A stretch of 64,000 nt of DNA from Rhizobium sp. P40RR-XXII (GTDB taxonomy: Bacteria; Pseudomonadota; Alphaproteobacteria; Rhizobiales; Rhizobiaceae). The stretch lies in the NCBI RefSeq assembly GCF_012641405.1, contig NZ_JABAII010000006.1, positions 62,001 to 126,000 of the forward strand, in the 5' to 3' direction. Made by a program: the position numbers and the translations under genes. The notes beneath the pieces were generated by a model that worked only from the letters and a program-made list of their open reading frames with translations, had not been told where the DNA came from and did no database searches. This document shows, one piece after another, positions 8,953 to 16,781 of the stretch. Each line of letters starts with the position of its first letter. Position 1 is the stretch's first letter.

Positions 8953-9573
8953 ATGATTACCGATATCGAGGACTTCTTCAGCAAGGGATGCGGACGCTGC
9001 GAGCGCTTTGCGACGCTGGACTGTTCGACCAGGCAATGGATTGACGGTCTGAACGAATTGCGTCGGATCTGTCTGGAGGCGGGGCTCGCCGAGACGGTGA
9101 AATGGGCTCATCCATGTTACATGCATGAGGGACGAAACATCGTCATCATCGGCGCATTTCGCGGCGATTTTCGCCTCACTTTCTTTAACGCGGCACTGAT
9201 GAAAGACCCTCAAGGGATGCTCGAAAAGCAAGGGCAGAATACCCGGCATCCGGATATGATCCGCTTCGTGAGCAATGCCACCGTGGCGAAGATGGAGCCC
9301 GTCATCCGAGCCTATCTGGAGGAGGCGATGGGATATGCGGAAGCTGGTATCAAGCCTGCGAAAGAGGTGGGCGAAATCGAACTGCCGGACGAACTGATCG
9401 AGGCGCTTGATTCCGATCCCGAGCTGGCGGAGGCTTTCCACGATCTGACGCCAGGGCGAAAGAAAAGCTACGTGATCAACCTCGGCTCCGTGAAGAAGTC
9501 CGAAACGCGAGCCGCGCGGATAGCGAAGTTCCGCAACCATATTCTCGCCGGAAAGGGTGCACTGGAGCGATAA
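8953..9573 (+). CDS. YdeI/OmdA family (DUF1801-like) protein
   Basis: A 206-residue cytosolic protein. The N-terminal half has the DUF1801/YdhG-like pattern (ETVKWAHPCYMHEGRNIVIIGAF), and the C-terminal half the YdeI/OmdA helical repeat with PGRKKSYVINLGSVKKSETRAARIAKF. Biochemical role unknown; in other bacteria YdeI is linked to stress resistance. ATG 8953 was preferred over the in-frame TTG at 8941 because GATGAGGA provides a Shine-Dalgarno at proper distance. It is about 120 bases after the SRPBCC gene and may or may not share its promoter. Confidence 0.8.
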   Translation: MITDIEDFFSKGCGRCERFATLDCSTRQWIDGLNELRRICLEAGLAETVKWAHPCYMHEGRNIVIIGAFRGDFRLTFFNAALMKDPQGMLEKQGQNTRHPDMIRFVSNATVAKMEPVIRAYLEEAMGYAEAGIKPAKEVGEIELPDELIEALDSDPELAEAFHDLTPGRKKSYVINLGSVKKSETRAARIAKFRNHILAGKGALER

Positions 9574-9656
9574 CCGACCTACTCGACCGCTATCCTCGCA
9601 ACCTGTCTGCCGGCCAGCGCCAGCGCGTCGCCACGAGCCGAGCGATCGCACGCTAG
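9574..9656 (+). pseudogene. Fossil fragment of an ABC sugar ATPase
   Basis: From 9579 the plus strand translates as LLDRYPRNLSAGQRQRVA followed by TSRAIAR and a stop. This matches the signature-motif region of the UgpC-like ATPase at 7282-7359; I count 68 identical bases of 78 by eye. The signature LSGGQ is altered to LSAGQ and a TAG replaces the following Gln codon. No other part of an ATPase is nearby, so it is a detached remnant and not a gene. Confidence 0.7.
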
Positions 9657-9783
9657 CGTCTCATTCATCTGAGCGGCTGAGTGGAAATCGGGTGGCCGTC
9701 GTTCAGGTTTGGACGCTAGGATTCGAGTTCTCGCGGCGCCGGGAGTATCAAAGCTCCCAAGCCGCCTACACCGAGGACGCGAC

Positions 9784-10533
9784 ATGAACACATCGACATC
9801 CATTCCTGCCCAGGCCTCCACGGAAAACCCTGTCGAGGCGCGCGTCGACGCCTATGATTGGAAAGCCCTCACCGGGGAGCTCGACAGCTTCGGCTGCGCC
9901 ATCCTCCCACAGCTGCTCACGCCCGAGGAGTGCCATGCGATCTCCAGGCTGTACCCGCAGGAGCGCCACTTCCGCAGCCATGTCATCATGGCGCGTCACG
10001 GTTTCGGGAAAGGCGAATACCGCTACTTCAGCTATCCGCTACCCGGACTTCTCAGCGGGTTGCGCACCGCGCTCTATCCTCATCTGGCCGGCATCGCCAA
10101 CGAATGGAATGAACGCATGGGCATGGATGAACGCTATCCGGATGAGCATGCGTCCTTCCTGACGCAATGCCATGAGGCCGGCCAGACACGCCCGACACCG
10201 CTGTTGCTGCAATATGTTCCCGGAGACTTCAATTGCCTGCACCAGGATCTCTACGGTGAGCTTGCCTTTCCCATCCAGGTGGCGATCCTGCTTTCCGAAC
10301 CGGGCCAAGACTTTACCGGAGGCGAGTTCGTTTTGACCGAGCAGCGGCCGCGCATGCAAAGCCGCGTGGAGGTCGTGCCCCTTCGCCAAGGCGATGCTGT
10401 CGCCTTCGCGGTTCATAATCGCCCCGAGCAGGGAACCAGGGGAAGTTACCGTGTCAATCTCCGCCACGGGGTCAGCCGGGTCCGCTCGGGCATGCGTCAC
10501 ACTGTCGGCATCATCTTTCACGATGCCCGATGA
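9784..10533 (+). CDS. 2-oxoglutarate/Fe(II)-dependent oxygenase
   Basis: A 249-residue double-stranded beta-helix oxygenase. The iron-binding HxD is visible as CLHQDLYG near residue 158, followed by GGEFVLTEQRPR, and the distal histidine with the 2-oxoglutarate-binding Arg is probably in YRVNLRHGVSRVRSG. Such enzymes couple 2-oxoglutarate decarboxylation to hydroxylation of a substrate, which cannot be named here. The start at 9784 is preceded by GAGGACGCGAC. It ends 21 bases from the convergent HTH gene and stands alone. Confidence 0.8.
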   Translation: MNTSTSIPAQASTENPVEARVDAYDWKALTGELDSFGCAILPQLLTPEECHAISRLYPQERHFRSHVIMARHGFGKGEYRYFSYPLPGLLSGLRTALYPHLAGIANEWNERMGMDERYPDEHASFLTQCHEAGQTRPTPLLLQYVPGDFNCLHQDLYGELAFPIQVAILLSEPGQDFTGGEFVLTEQRPRMQSRVEVVPLRQGDAVAFAVHNRPEQGTRGSYRVNLRHGVSRVRSGMRHTVGIIFHDAR

Positions 10534-10554
10534 CGGCTATGCCGGCAGCGTGTC

Positions 10555-11316
10555 TCAGCCCACGAAGCCGGCGTAGCTCTCGCCGGTAATTCGGCGCATT
10601 ACCGCGGAATAAGCCTCGTGATTCTGATCTTCGGCCGAAACGCGCCCCAACGATGGTTTTGCAAAGGCCGCGATTGGCAGCAGGGCCAATGGCGTCGAGA
10701 CGGGCGTCAGATGCGAGCCCTGGCCGGCGCGCAAGGTCGTTAGTAGGCCGAACATCTCGCCGGTGATGCTCGGCCTGGACAATATCGCCATGCGGTATTG
10801 CCCGGACGAATTCGTCACGAGGTAGATATGCCCCGACAGATGCGGAACGGATACCGAGCCCTGCTGCGAAAACGAGGCGTCGCTGCGCTCGCGCTCCCTG
10901 AAGCTCAGGCAGGCGCGCTCCCCATCCCAGGCGATCTCGGTGCAATAGGCAAAAATCGCATTCGGATCGCCGAAGGACGGACGAAGCGTCAGGTAAGTGC
11001 CCTCGAGCCATGAGACCGACGCGCGGGAATAGGCGCCAAGTTCCTCGGGAGCATGACCGGGCTTGTCGTTGATCGGAGGCGATTGTGCTCCGCCCGCATC
11101 GCGCAGGACGACTCCCATCGCCTGCTCCAGGCGGATGAGGGTCGCAAGCGTGAAAGGGCGGTGCCCGGAAAGAGCCTTCTCCAATGTCGAAAGACTGATG
11201 CGCGCATCGTTGGCAAGTCGCTGCCTGGAAATTCGCCTCCGGGCGATTTCCTCCCTCACCCGCTCCGCCACGGCACTGTTCTGATGATCGGATAGATACG
11301 GGTCGCCCTGGACCAT
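10555..11316 (-). CDS. XRE-type HTH protein with uncharacterised C-terminal domain
   Basis: A 253-residue protein with an N-terminal XRE-like helix-turn-helix (residues about 15-70: VREEIARRRISRQRLANDARISLSTLEKALSG, then LIRLEQAMGV). It is followed by a roughly 170-residue domain I do not recognise, rich in beta-type stretches (YLTLRPSFGDPNAIFAYCTEIAWDGE, HIYLVTNSSGQYRMAILSRP). The C-terminal part could be a ligand sensor. Start ATG 11316 has a good CAGGAAACGAG Shine-Dalgarno on the minus strand. It diverges from the sortase-target gene, so it may regulate that system; this is inference from position only. Confidence 0.7.
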   Translation of the reverse strand: MVQGDPYLSDHQNSAVAERVREEIARRRISRQRLANDARISLSTLEKALSGHRPFTLATLIRLEQAMGVVLRDAGGAQSPPINDKPGHAPEELGAYSRASVSWLEGTYLTLRPSFGDPNAIFAYCTEIAWDGERACLSFRERERSDASFSQQGSVSVPHLSGHIYLVTNSSGQYRMAILSRPSITGEMFGLLTTLRAGQGSHLTPVSTPLALLPIAAFAKPSLGRVSAEDQNHEAYSAVMRRITGESYAGFVG

Positions 11317-11485
11317 TCACTCGTTTCCTGATTGCGTAATTTCCTTCACAATTCCACACATGGCCGCCACCTACAAGACCGTTTGCGGCAAGATGCGGAC
11401 GAAACAGGGCGAAGCTTACGCTGGCAAGAAAATCGCCTTTGTTCACAATGGCTTCAGTCATTCCTCAGCGAACAAGGAGCCTGTC

Positions 11486-13744
11486 ATGTCAGCCTCGCCA
11501 AACCTTTCCCGCAGCCGAAATCGGCAAACAGCCCTCACGAGAATCGGCCTGCTATTGTGGTTCAGCAACGCCATCCTGCTGCCGGTGCTTGCCGTCATTT
11601 TCGCACTGCTTCATCCCGTGGAATCGCACGCGCAGCCGGCGGCCTTCGTCACGCCGAACGACATGGGTGCGGGCAGCCTTCTTCTGCAGACCAAGGAAGA
11701 AGGCAAATATATCGAGGCGCCGCGCCTTGCGACCGATGTCGATATCGACGTCAACGGACCGACGGCGCGCGCGGTCCTGACCCAGGCCTTCGAAAACTCG
11801 ACGGACAAATGGGTCGAAGCCCTCTACGTATTCCCTCTTCGGGAGGATAGCGCCGTCTATTCGCTGAAGATGATCGTCGGCAACCGGGTCATTGTCGCCG
11901 ACATCAAGGAGAAGCAGGCCGCACGTGCCATCTACGAGAAGGCGCGCAGAGAAGGGAAGAAGGCGACCCTGGTCGAGCAGCAGCGACCGAATGTCTTCAC
12001 CAATGCGGTTGCCAACATAGGCCCGCATGAAAAGATCGTCGTTCAGATCGAATACCAGCAGGCCGTACACCTAGCCGATGGCCGCTTTTCCCTACGGGTT
12101 CCGCTGGTCGTCGCTCCCCGCTACACGCCGCAAAATGCAGAAGCCATCACACAGCAAGCCGATCTGAAAGCCGGCTGGGGACAGACCAAGCAAAGCCCAT
12201 CGCGCAAGACCGGCGACAAGCCCGTCTCCGCACCTCTGTTGGCACCCGACAGCAACCGCATCAATACCGTGACGCTGAAGGTCAATCTCAATGCCGGCTT
12301 TCCGCTCGACGATGTCAAAAGCCTCTATCACACGGTCAAGATCGATAAGGTAAGCGACGGTGCACGGCGGATCGTTCTCGACGGCGAGGCGACGGCTGAC
12401 CGTGACTTCGTGCTGGAATGGAACGCTGTCGCAAGCAATGTGCCGAGCGTCGGTCTGTTCCGCGAGCATGTCGGCAAGGATGATTATGTGCTTGCCTATG
12501 TGACGCCGCCGGCATTGTCGACACCGCAAAAGACCGGCCGCGAAGTAGTCTTCGTTATCGACAATTCCGGCTCCATGGGCGGCACGTCGATCGAGCAGGC
12601 ACGGGCAAGCCTCGATTATGCCCTGTCCCGGCTCGAGCCGAACGACCGCTTCAACGTCATTCGCTTCGATGACACGATGACCAAATTCTTCCCGGATTCA
12701 CTCACAGCGACATCCGACAATATCGCCTCGGCCCGCCGCTTCGTCACCGGCCTGGAGGCTGCTGGAGGCACCGAAATGCTGCCGCCGCTCCATGCAGCAC
12801 TTAATGACAGCCATCAGGCCAATGGATTGCGTCAGGTCGTGTTCCTGACCGACGGCGAAGTCAACAACGAGCAGCAGCTTCTCGATGCCATCGCCCAATC
12901 GCGTGGACGCTCGCGCATCTTCATGGTCGGTATCGGCTCGGCGCCGAACACTTATCTGATGAGCCGCGCCGCCGAACTCGGCCGCGGCAGCTTCACCCAT
13001 ATCGGGTCGGTGGCAGAGGTGAACGAACGCATGCGTACCCTCTTCGACAAGCTGGAGAATCCCGCCGTCACCGACGTCGCGGCGGCCTTCTCGGAAAAGA
13101 ACGTCAACATCTCACCCAACCTTCTGCCCGACATCTATCATGGCGAGCCGCTGGTCCTGGCAGAGCGCATGGGGAAAGCTGCCGGCACCCTGACCGTCAG
13201 CGGCATGGTCGGCGATCGGCCCTGGACAATCTCCCTGCCGCTCGATCAGGCAAGCGATGCCAAGGGCATCTCCAAGATCTGGGCACGCCGCCAGATCGAT
13301 GACGCCGAGGTCAATCTCACGCTCGGCAAGATCACGCAGACGGAAGCAGACAAGCGCATCCTGCAGCTGGCGCTGGAGCATCATCTGGTGACGCGCCTGA
13401 CGAGCCTCGTCGCGGTCGACACCAAGCGCCTGCGCCCAGCAAACGCACCGCTGACAGCAGCCGCCATTCCGCTGCAGCTGCCGGCCGGCTGGGACTACGA
13501 CAAGCTCCTCGGCGTCGATGCGGCGCGGGAAGCAAAGGCAGACACCAAGCACCATCAGACGGGCAACAAGTCGCAAGGCGTCGAAACAGCCGCAGATGCT
13601 CAGGAAATTTCGGCACCATCTTCCACAAGCCCGCCCCTGCCGCAGACGGCAACACCCGCAACACTCCTCATCCTGCAGGGATTGCTTGCCCTGCTGTTCG
13701 GAACGTCGCTGCTGGTCTTCGTATCGAGAAGGAGCAAGGCATGA
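11486..13744 (+). CDS. VIT/vWA surface protein with LPQTA sorting signal (sortase target)
   Basis: A 752-residue protein of the 'marine proteobacterial sortase target' type. Order: N-terminal membrane/signal segment (about residues 17-50, ending SHAQPA), VIT domain with AIYEKARREGKKATLVEQQRPNVFTN, then a von Willebrand A domain whose MIDAS motif is IDNSGSM. The C-terminus is a sortase signal: LPQTA at residues 718-722, a hydrophobic stretch, and the basic tail RRSKA. It should be cut at LPQT-A and linked to an amine acceptor at the cell envelope. ATG 11486 was chosen for its AAGGAG Shine-Dalgarno; the longer frame from 11360 would put a hydrophilic extension before the signal. The stop overlaps the sortase start (ATGA). 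Confidence 0.88.
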   Translation: MSASPNLSRSRNRQTALTRIGLLLWFSNAILLPVLAVIFALLHPVESHAQPAAFVTPNDMGAGSLLLQTKEEGKYIEAPRLATDVDIDVNGPTARAVLTQAFENSTDKWVEALYVFPLREDSAVYSLKMIVGNRVIVADIKEKQAARAIYEKARREGKKATLVEQQRPNVFTNAVANIGPHEKIVVQIEYQQAVHLADGRFSLRVPLVVAPRYTPQNAEAITQQADLKAGWGQTKQSPSRKTGDKPVSAPLLAPDSNRINTVTLKVNLNAGFPLDDVKSLYHTVKIDKVSDGARRIVLDGEATADRDFVLEWNAVASNVPSVGLFREHVGKDDYVLAYVTPPALSTPQKTGREVVFVIDNSGSMGGTSIEQARASLDYALSRLEPNDRFNVIRFDDTMTKFFPDSLTATSDNIASARRFVTGLEAAGGTEMLPPLHAALNDSHQANGLRQVVFLTDGEVNNEQQLLDAIAQSRGRSRIFMVGIGSAPNTYLMSRAAELGRGSFTHIGSVAEVNERMRTLFDKLENPAVTDVAAAFSEKNVNISPNLLPDIYHGEPLVLAERMGKAAGTLTVSGMVGDRPWTISLPLDQASDAKGISKIWARRQIDDAEVNLTLGKITQTEADKRILQLALEHHLVTRLTSLVAVDTKRLRPANAPLTAAAIPLQLPAGWDYDKLLGVDAAREAKADTKHHQTGNKSQGVETAADAQEISAPSSTSPPLPQTATPATLLILQGLLALLFGTSLLVFVSRRSKA

Positions 13745-14361
13745 TCGCCGTCGCTCGGATCCAATCAATCGGGAGCGCGCCTGCGCGCTCCCTTCTGTCC
13801 CTCGCCGCCGGCGTTTTGATAGCCACAGGCCTTTTCCTCGCCGCTCAGGGGGGATGGATCTACGCGAAAGCAGCTTTGGCGCAGGTTCTGCTGGAGCGTG
13901 CCTTTGCCGAAAGCGTGACGTCCGGCTTGCCGGTCAAGCCCTGGCGCTGGGCCGACACCTGGCCCGTGGCGCGCATCGAGGTTCCACGTCTCGGCGTTTC
14001 CGCCATCGCCCTTAATGGCGCAAGCGGTCAGGCGCTGGCCTTCGGCCCCGGTCATCTCGACAACACGCCGGAGGCCGGCGAGAATGGAATGGCGGTTTAC
14101 GCGGCCCATCGGGACACGCACTTCACCTTCCTGCGAAATATCAAGGAAAATGACCAGATCGGGATCACACGCCGCGACGGCCGGATTTTCACCTTCCGCG
14201 TGACGCATATGGCCGTCGCACGCTGGGATGAGGCCGGGATCGACCCCGACGCGCGAGGCGTTCACCTCGTGCTCGCGACATGCTTTCCCTTCGACGCCGT
14301 GACCTCAGGGCCGCTTCGCTATCTGGTCTATGGCGATCTTGAAGAAACGGCCATGCCATGA
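13741..14361 (+). CDS. Class GN sortase
   Basis: A 206-residue membrane-anchored cysteine transpeptidase. A single N-terminal transmembrane helix (about 19-40) is followed by the sortase beta-barrel. The catalytic triad can be read: His123 in VYAAHRDTHF, Cys181 in LATCFPFD and Arg193 in GPLRYLVYGD. The TLXTC motif of Gram-positive sortases appears here as LATC, as in Gram-negative class GN enzymes. It is coupled by ATGA to its presumed single substrate, the LPQTA protein upstream. Confidence 0.9.
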   Translation: MIAVARIQSIGSAPARSLLSLAAGVLIATGLFLAAQGGWIYAKAALAQVLLERAFAESVTSGLPVKPWRWADTWPVARIEVPRLGVSAIALNGASGQALAFGPGHLDNTPEAGENGMAVYAAHRDTHFTFLRNIKENDQIGITRRDGRIFTFRVTHMAVARWDEAGIDPDARGVHLVLATCFPFDAVTSGPLRYLVYGDLEETAMP

Positions 14362-14399
14362 CGACTCGGGTGAAATGCCCTGACATCTTGCACTAGACC

Positions 14400-15389
14400 C
14401 TATTTGTTCGGCCCCGGCTGCTCGATGCCGCGGGTAGACGCTTCCGAGTAACGCGCGTCCATGGCTGAAAGACCATTGGCATTGGGTTGGGTCAAGACGC
14501 CGTAGAGTTCCGGGCGGCGGCCCCTTATCCAGCGCTGGCCTGTGCATTTGTCGAGCAGAGCCAGATCGATTTCAGCGCTCACCCTTGCATCGGCAGCCGC
14601 CCAGGTTTCAACCAGAATCCGTCCATAGGGGTCGAGGATCATGGCGTTGCCGGTTCGCACTTCGTCTTCATCCTGGCCGACGCCGTTGCTGAAGACGATG
14701 AACATCCCGTTGTCGTGCGCGCGCGAGGGAAGCCAGCGCATGAACCACTCCCGGCCATTCGGACCGCGAAACTCGGCTTCCATCGCCTCTGGATCTTGGT
14801 GACGATTGATCCATTTTTCGACGGGTATTCGCTTCAGCCCGTGCGGGCTTACCGATTGGCCGCCGCCTGCCTGGTGCGGCGCGATCAACAATTCGGCGCC
14901 AAGCAACGCCGTTACTCGAGCATTCTCGATCAGATTATTGTCCCAGCAGATCAGGATGCCGGCGCGAATTCCCCAAGGCGTATCGAAGACCGTGAAGGCA
15001 TCGCCGCTGGAAATGAGGCGATGCTCCCAGGCATGCAGTTTGCGATGGCAGTGGATCTTTCCGTCCGGCATGCAGACCGCATAGCTGTTGTAGAGCTTCT
15101 CATTCTCGCCCGCTTCCAAGAAACCCGCGCCGATCGCGATGCCCTTCTCCCGTGCCAGAGCGGCCACCCGACTGAGCGAGGGACCTGAGAGCGGCTCCGC
15201 CAGCGCCTGCAGCGCGGGACCATCGAGCTTGGGAACGTGCCAATATCCGCAGATGCACATTTCGGGAAATACGACGAGCTGGTTGCCCGCCTGAACGGCT
15301 TCTTCCGTGAAATGCACTATGCGCGAGAGATTGTAGGCCTTGTCATTGGCCCGATGCTGAAACTGCACGGATGAAATCTTGAGCGCCAT
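14400..15389 (-). CDS. Nitrilase-superfamily carbon-nitrogen hydrolase
   Basis: A 329-residue hydrolase with the Glu-Lys-Cys triad of the nitrilase superfamily: Glu in VVFPEMCICG, Lys in CHRKLHAWE and the nucleophilic Cys in ILICWDNNLIENAR. It would hydrolyse an amide, carbamoyl or nitrile bond in a small cytosolic substrate; the subgroup (amidase or N-carbamoyl-amino-acid hydrolase) is uncertain. Start 15389 has an AAGGAG Shine-Dalgarno. It diverges from a LysR regulator across 90 bases, the classic arrangement for a LysR-controlled catabolic gene. Confidence 0.85.
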   Translation of the reverse strand: MALKISSVQFQHRANDKAYNLSRIVHFTEEAVQAGNQLVVFPEMCICGYWHVPKLDGPALQALAEPLSGPSLSRVAALAREKGIAIGAGFLEAGENEKLYNSYAVCMPDGKIHCHRKLHAWEHRLISSGDAFTVFDTPWGIRAGILICWDNNLIENARVTALLGAELLIAPHQAGGGQSVSPHGLKRIPVEKWINRHQDPEAMEAEFRGPNGREWFMRWLPSRAHDNGMFIVFSNGVGQDEDEVRTGNAMILDPYGRILVETWAAADARVSAEIDLALLDKCTGQRWIRGRRPELYGVLTQPNANGLSAMDARYSEASTRGIEQPGPNK

Positions 15390-15479
15390 GTCGATTGCTC
15401 CTTTTGTCTCGAAGCAATTTGACCACGCGCCTTCTCTTTCGTAAAATGACTTTATCGATTAAAATTATTCTTAGATAGA

Positions 15480-16382
15480 ATGGAAATAAAACTCCTCCGA
15501 TCCTTCGTTCAATTGATCGACACCGGCCATTACGGCAAGGCTTCGGCAAAACTGTTCGTCACCCAATCGACCCTGACCAAGCAGATACAGGCTCTCGAAG
15601 CGGCGATGGGTGGAGCGTTGTTCGAACGTGGTCGTCATGGCGCGAAGCTGACGCCACTCGGAGAGCTGTTGCAACGCGAAGCACGCCCGCTTCTTCGCTT
15701 GAACGACGATGTCGACCGGAAGATGCATCGCGCCATTACCGGCCTTACCGGATACCTCGATATCGGATTTGGAATATCGACGCTGGTCGCCGCACCGCAA
15801 TTGATCGCCAGCTTTCGTGCCGTGACACCGGATTGCAGCATCACACTCAACGACCTGTCTTCACGGGACCAGCATCAGCGCCTGCTCGACGGCCGGCTTG
15901 ATATCGGTTTCTGCCGGGCGCCGGAGGAAGATAGTGGCCTGGCGTTCATGCCCGTACTCGAAGAGCATCTGGCACTGGTGCTTCCAAGTGGAGTGACGAT
16001 GCCGGCCCAGGGTTGGTTGACGGAACTGAATGAGCTCGGCTTTGTGGCACTTTCGCCATCGCGCGGGCCAGGACTGGATGACCAGATCAAGCGCTGGTGT
16101 TCGCTCATCGGCTTCGAGCCCCGTATCGTCCAATATGCGGATGATATACTGACCGTGCATGCCATTGTTTCTGCCGGCCTGGGCGCGGCATTTCTGCCCT
16201 GGCGTGGCGTGCAGGCATTGGCTGGGTCAAGCCATAAGCAGTCTCTTTCAGGACCAGAATCAAGATGGCCGGTTGGGATTTGCTGGCATCGCAGACATAC
16301 GAGCCCACTATCAGCCCGCTTCGTGGATCATGTATCGAAGAATCTTGAATTCGACCGAGCGCAGGCCGAGCGGCAATCCTGA
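15480..16382 (+). CDS. LysR-family regulator
   Basis: A 300-residue LysR protein. The winged helix at residues 1-60 includes LIDTGHYGKASAKLFVTQSTLTKQIQALEAAMGGALFERG; the rest is the periplasmic-binding-protein-like effector domain (LDIGFGISTLVAAPQLIASFRAV). It probably controls the divergent nitrilase-family gene, and the AT-rich 15390-15479 gap would hold its sites. The last 60 residues are more basic and less regular than in typical LysR proteins, so a C-terminal frameshift is possible but not shown. Confidence 0.9.
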   Translation: MEIKLLRSFVQLIDTGHYGKASAKLFVTQSTLTKQIQALEAAMGGALFERGRHGAKLTPLGELLQREARPLLRLNDDVDRKMHRAITGLTGYLDIGFGISTLVAAPQLIASFRAVTPDCSITLNDLSSRDQHQRLLDGRLDIGFCRAPEEDSGLAFMPVLEEHLALVLPSGVTMPAQGWLTELNELGFVALSPSRGPGLDDQIKRWCSLIGFEPRIVQYADDILTVHAIVSAGLGAAFLPWRGVQALAGSSHKQSLSGPESRWPVGICWHRRHTSPLSARFVDHVSKNLEFDRAQAERQS

Positions 16383-16781
16383 CGCATCGGCGTTCTGCGA
16401 TGCAAAGCGATCGCTCTCTTTGCCGGCAATGGGGCTATACATCCCAACGCCATTGTCCAAAAGGCGCTAAACGTGAGTCCACTCGACGTCGTCGGTGGAC
16501 GGCTCAAGCGCCTTGATTGTCAAAACGAACCATGCAGCCAAAGCATTGTCGGCGTGCCGAGAATTGCTGCGGCAATTACCGCCGAAACCGCCATCTTGAT
16601 CGCCTTGATGCGCCGCGTCCTGACGCCGCTCCAGTCGTAACTCACAATCACTAACCCTCACAAATCATTAGAAATTCGCAAACTAGAGCTCAACGGGCCC
16701 TCGACAAGGGAGGTGTGTGATTCGTCCACAGCGGATATTTTTGAGACTGTGCTCGTCATCTAAGACGGCATCAGTCGCATG
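16383..16781. other. Gene-poor stretch
   Basis: About 400 bases between the LysR gene and the uxuB stop. The only item I can support weakly is a small hydrophobic reading frame on the minus strand (16520-16651). No terminator-like hairpin with a T-run, repeat or RNA gene was recognised. Confidence 0.4.
16520..16651 (-). CDS. Possible small membrane protein (43 residues)
   Basis: A short frame with a GTG start reads VIVSYDWSGVRTRR, then a basic IKAIK, then a hydrophobic segment (MAVSAVIAAAILGTPTMLWL) ending HGSF. One transmembrane helix preceded by positive residues is the pattern of a small inner-membrane protein. The upstream TGAGGG could serve as a Shine-Dalgarno but is very close to the GTG. 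There is no homology evidence, so this is tentative. Confidence 0.25.
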   Translation of the reverse strand: MIVSYDWSGVRTRRIKAIKMAVSAVIAAAILGTPTMLWLHGSF

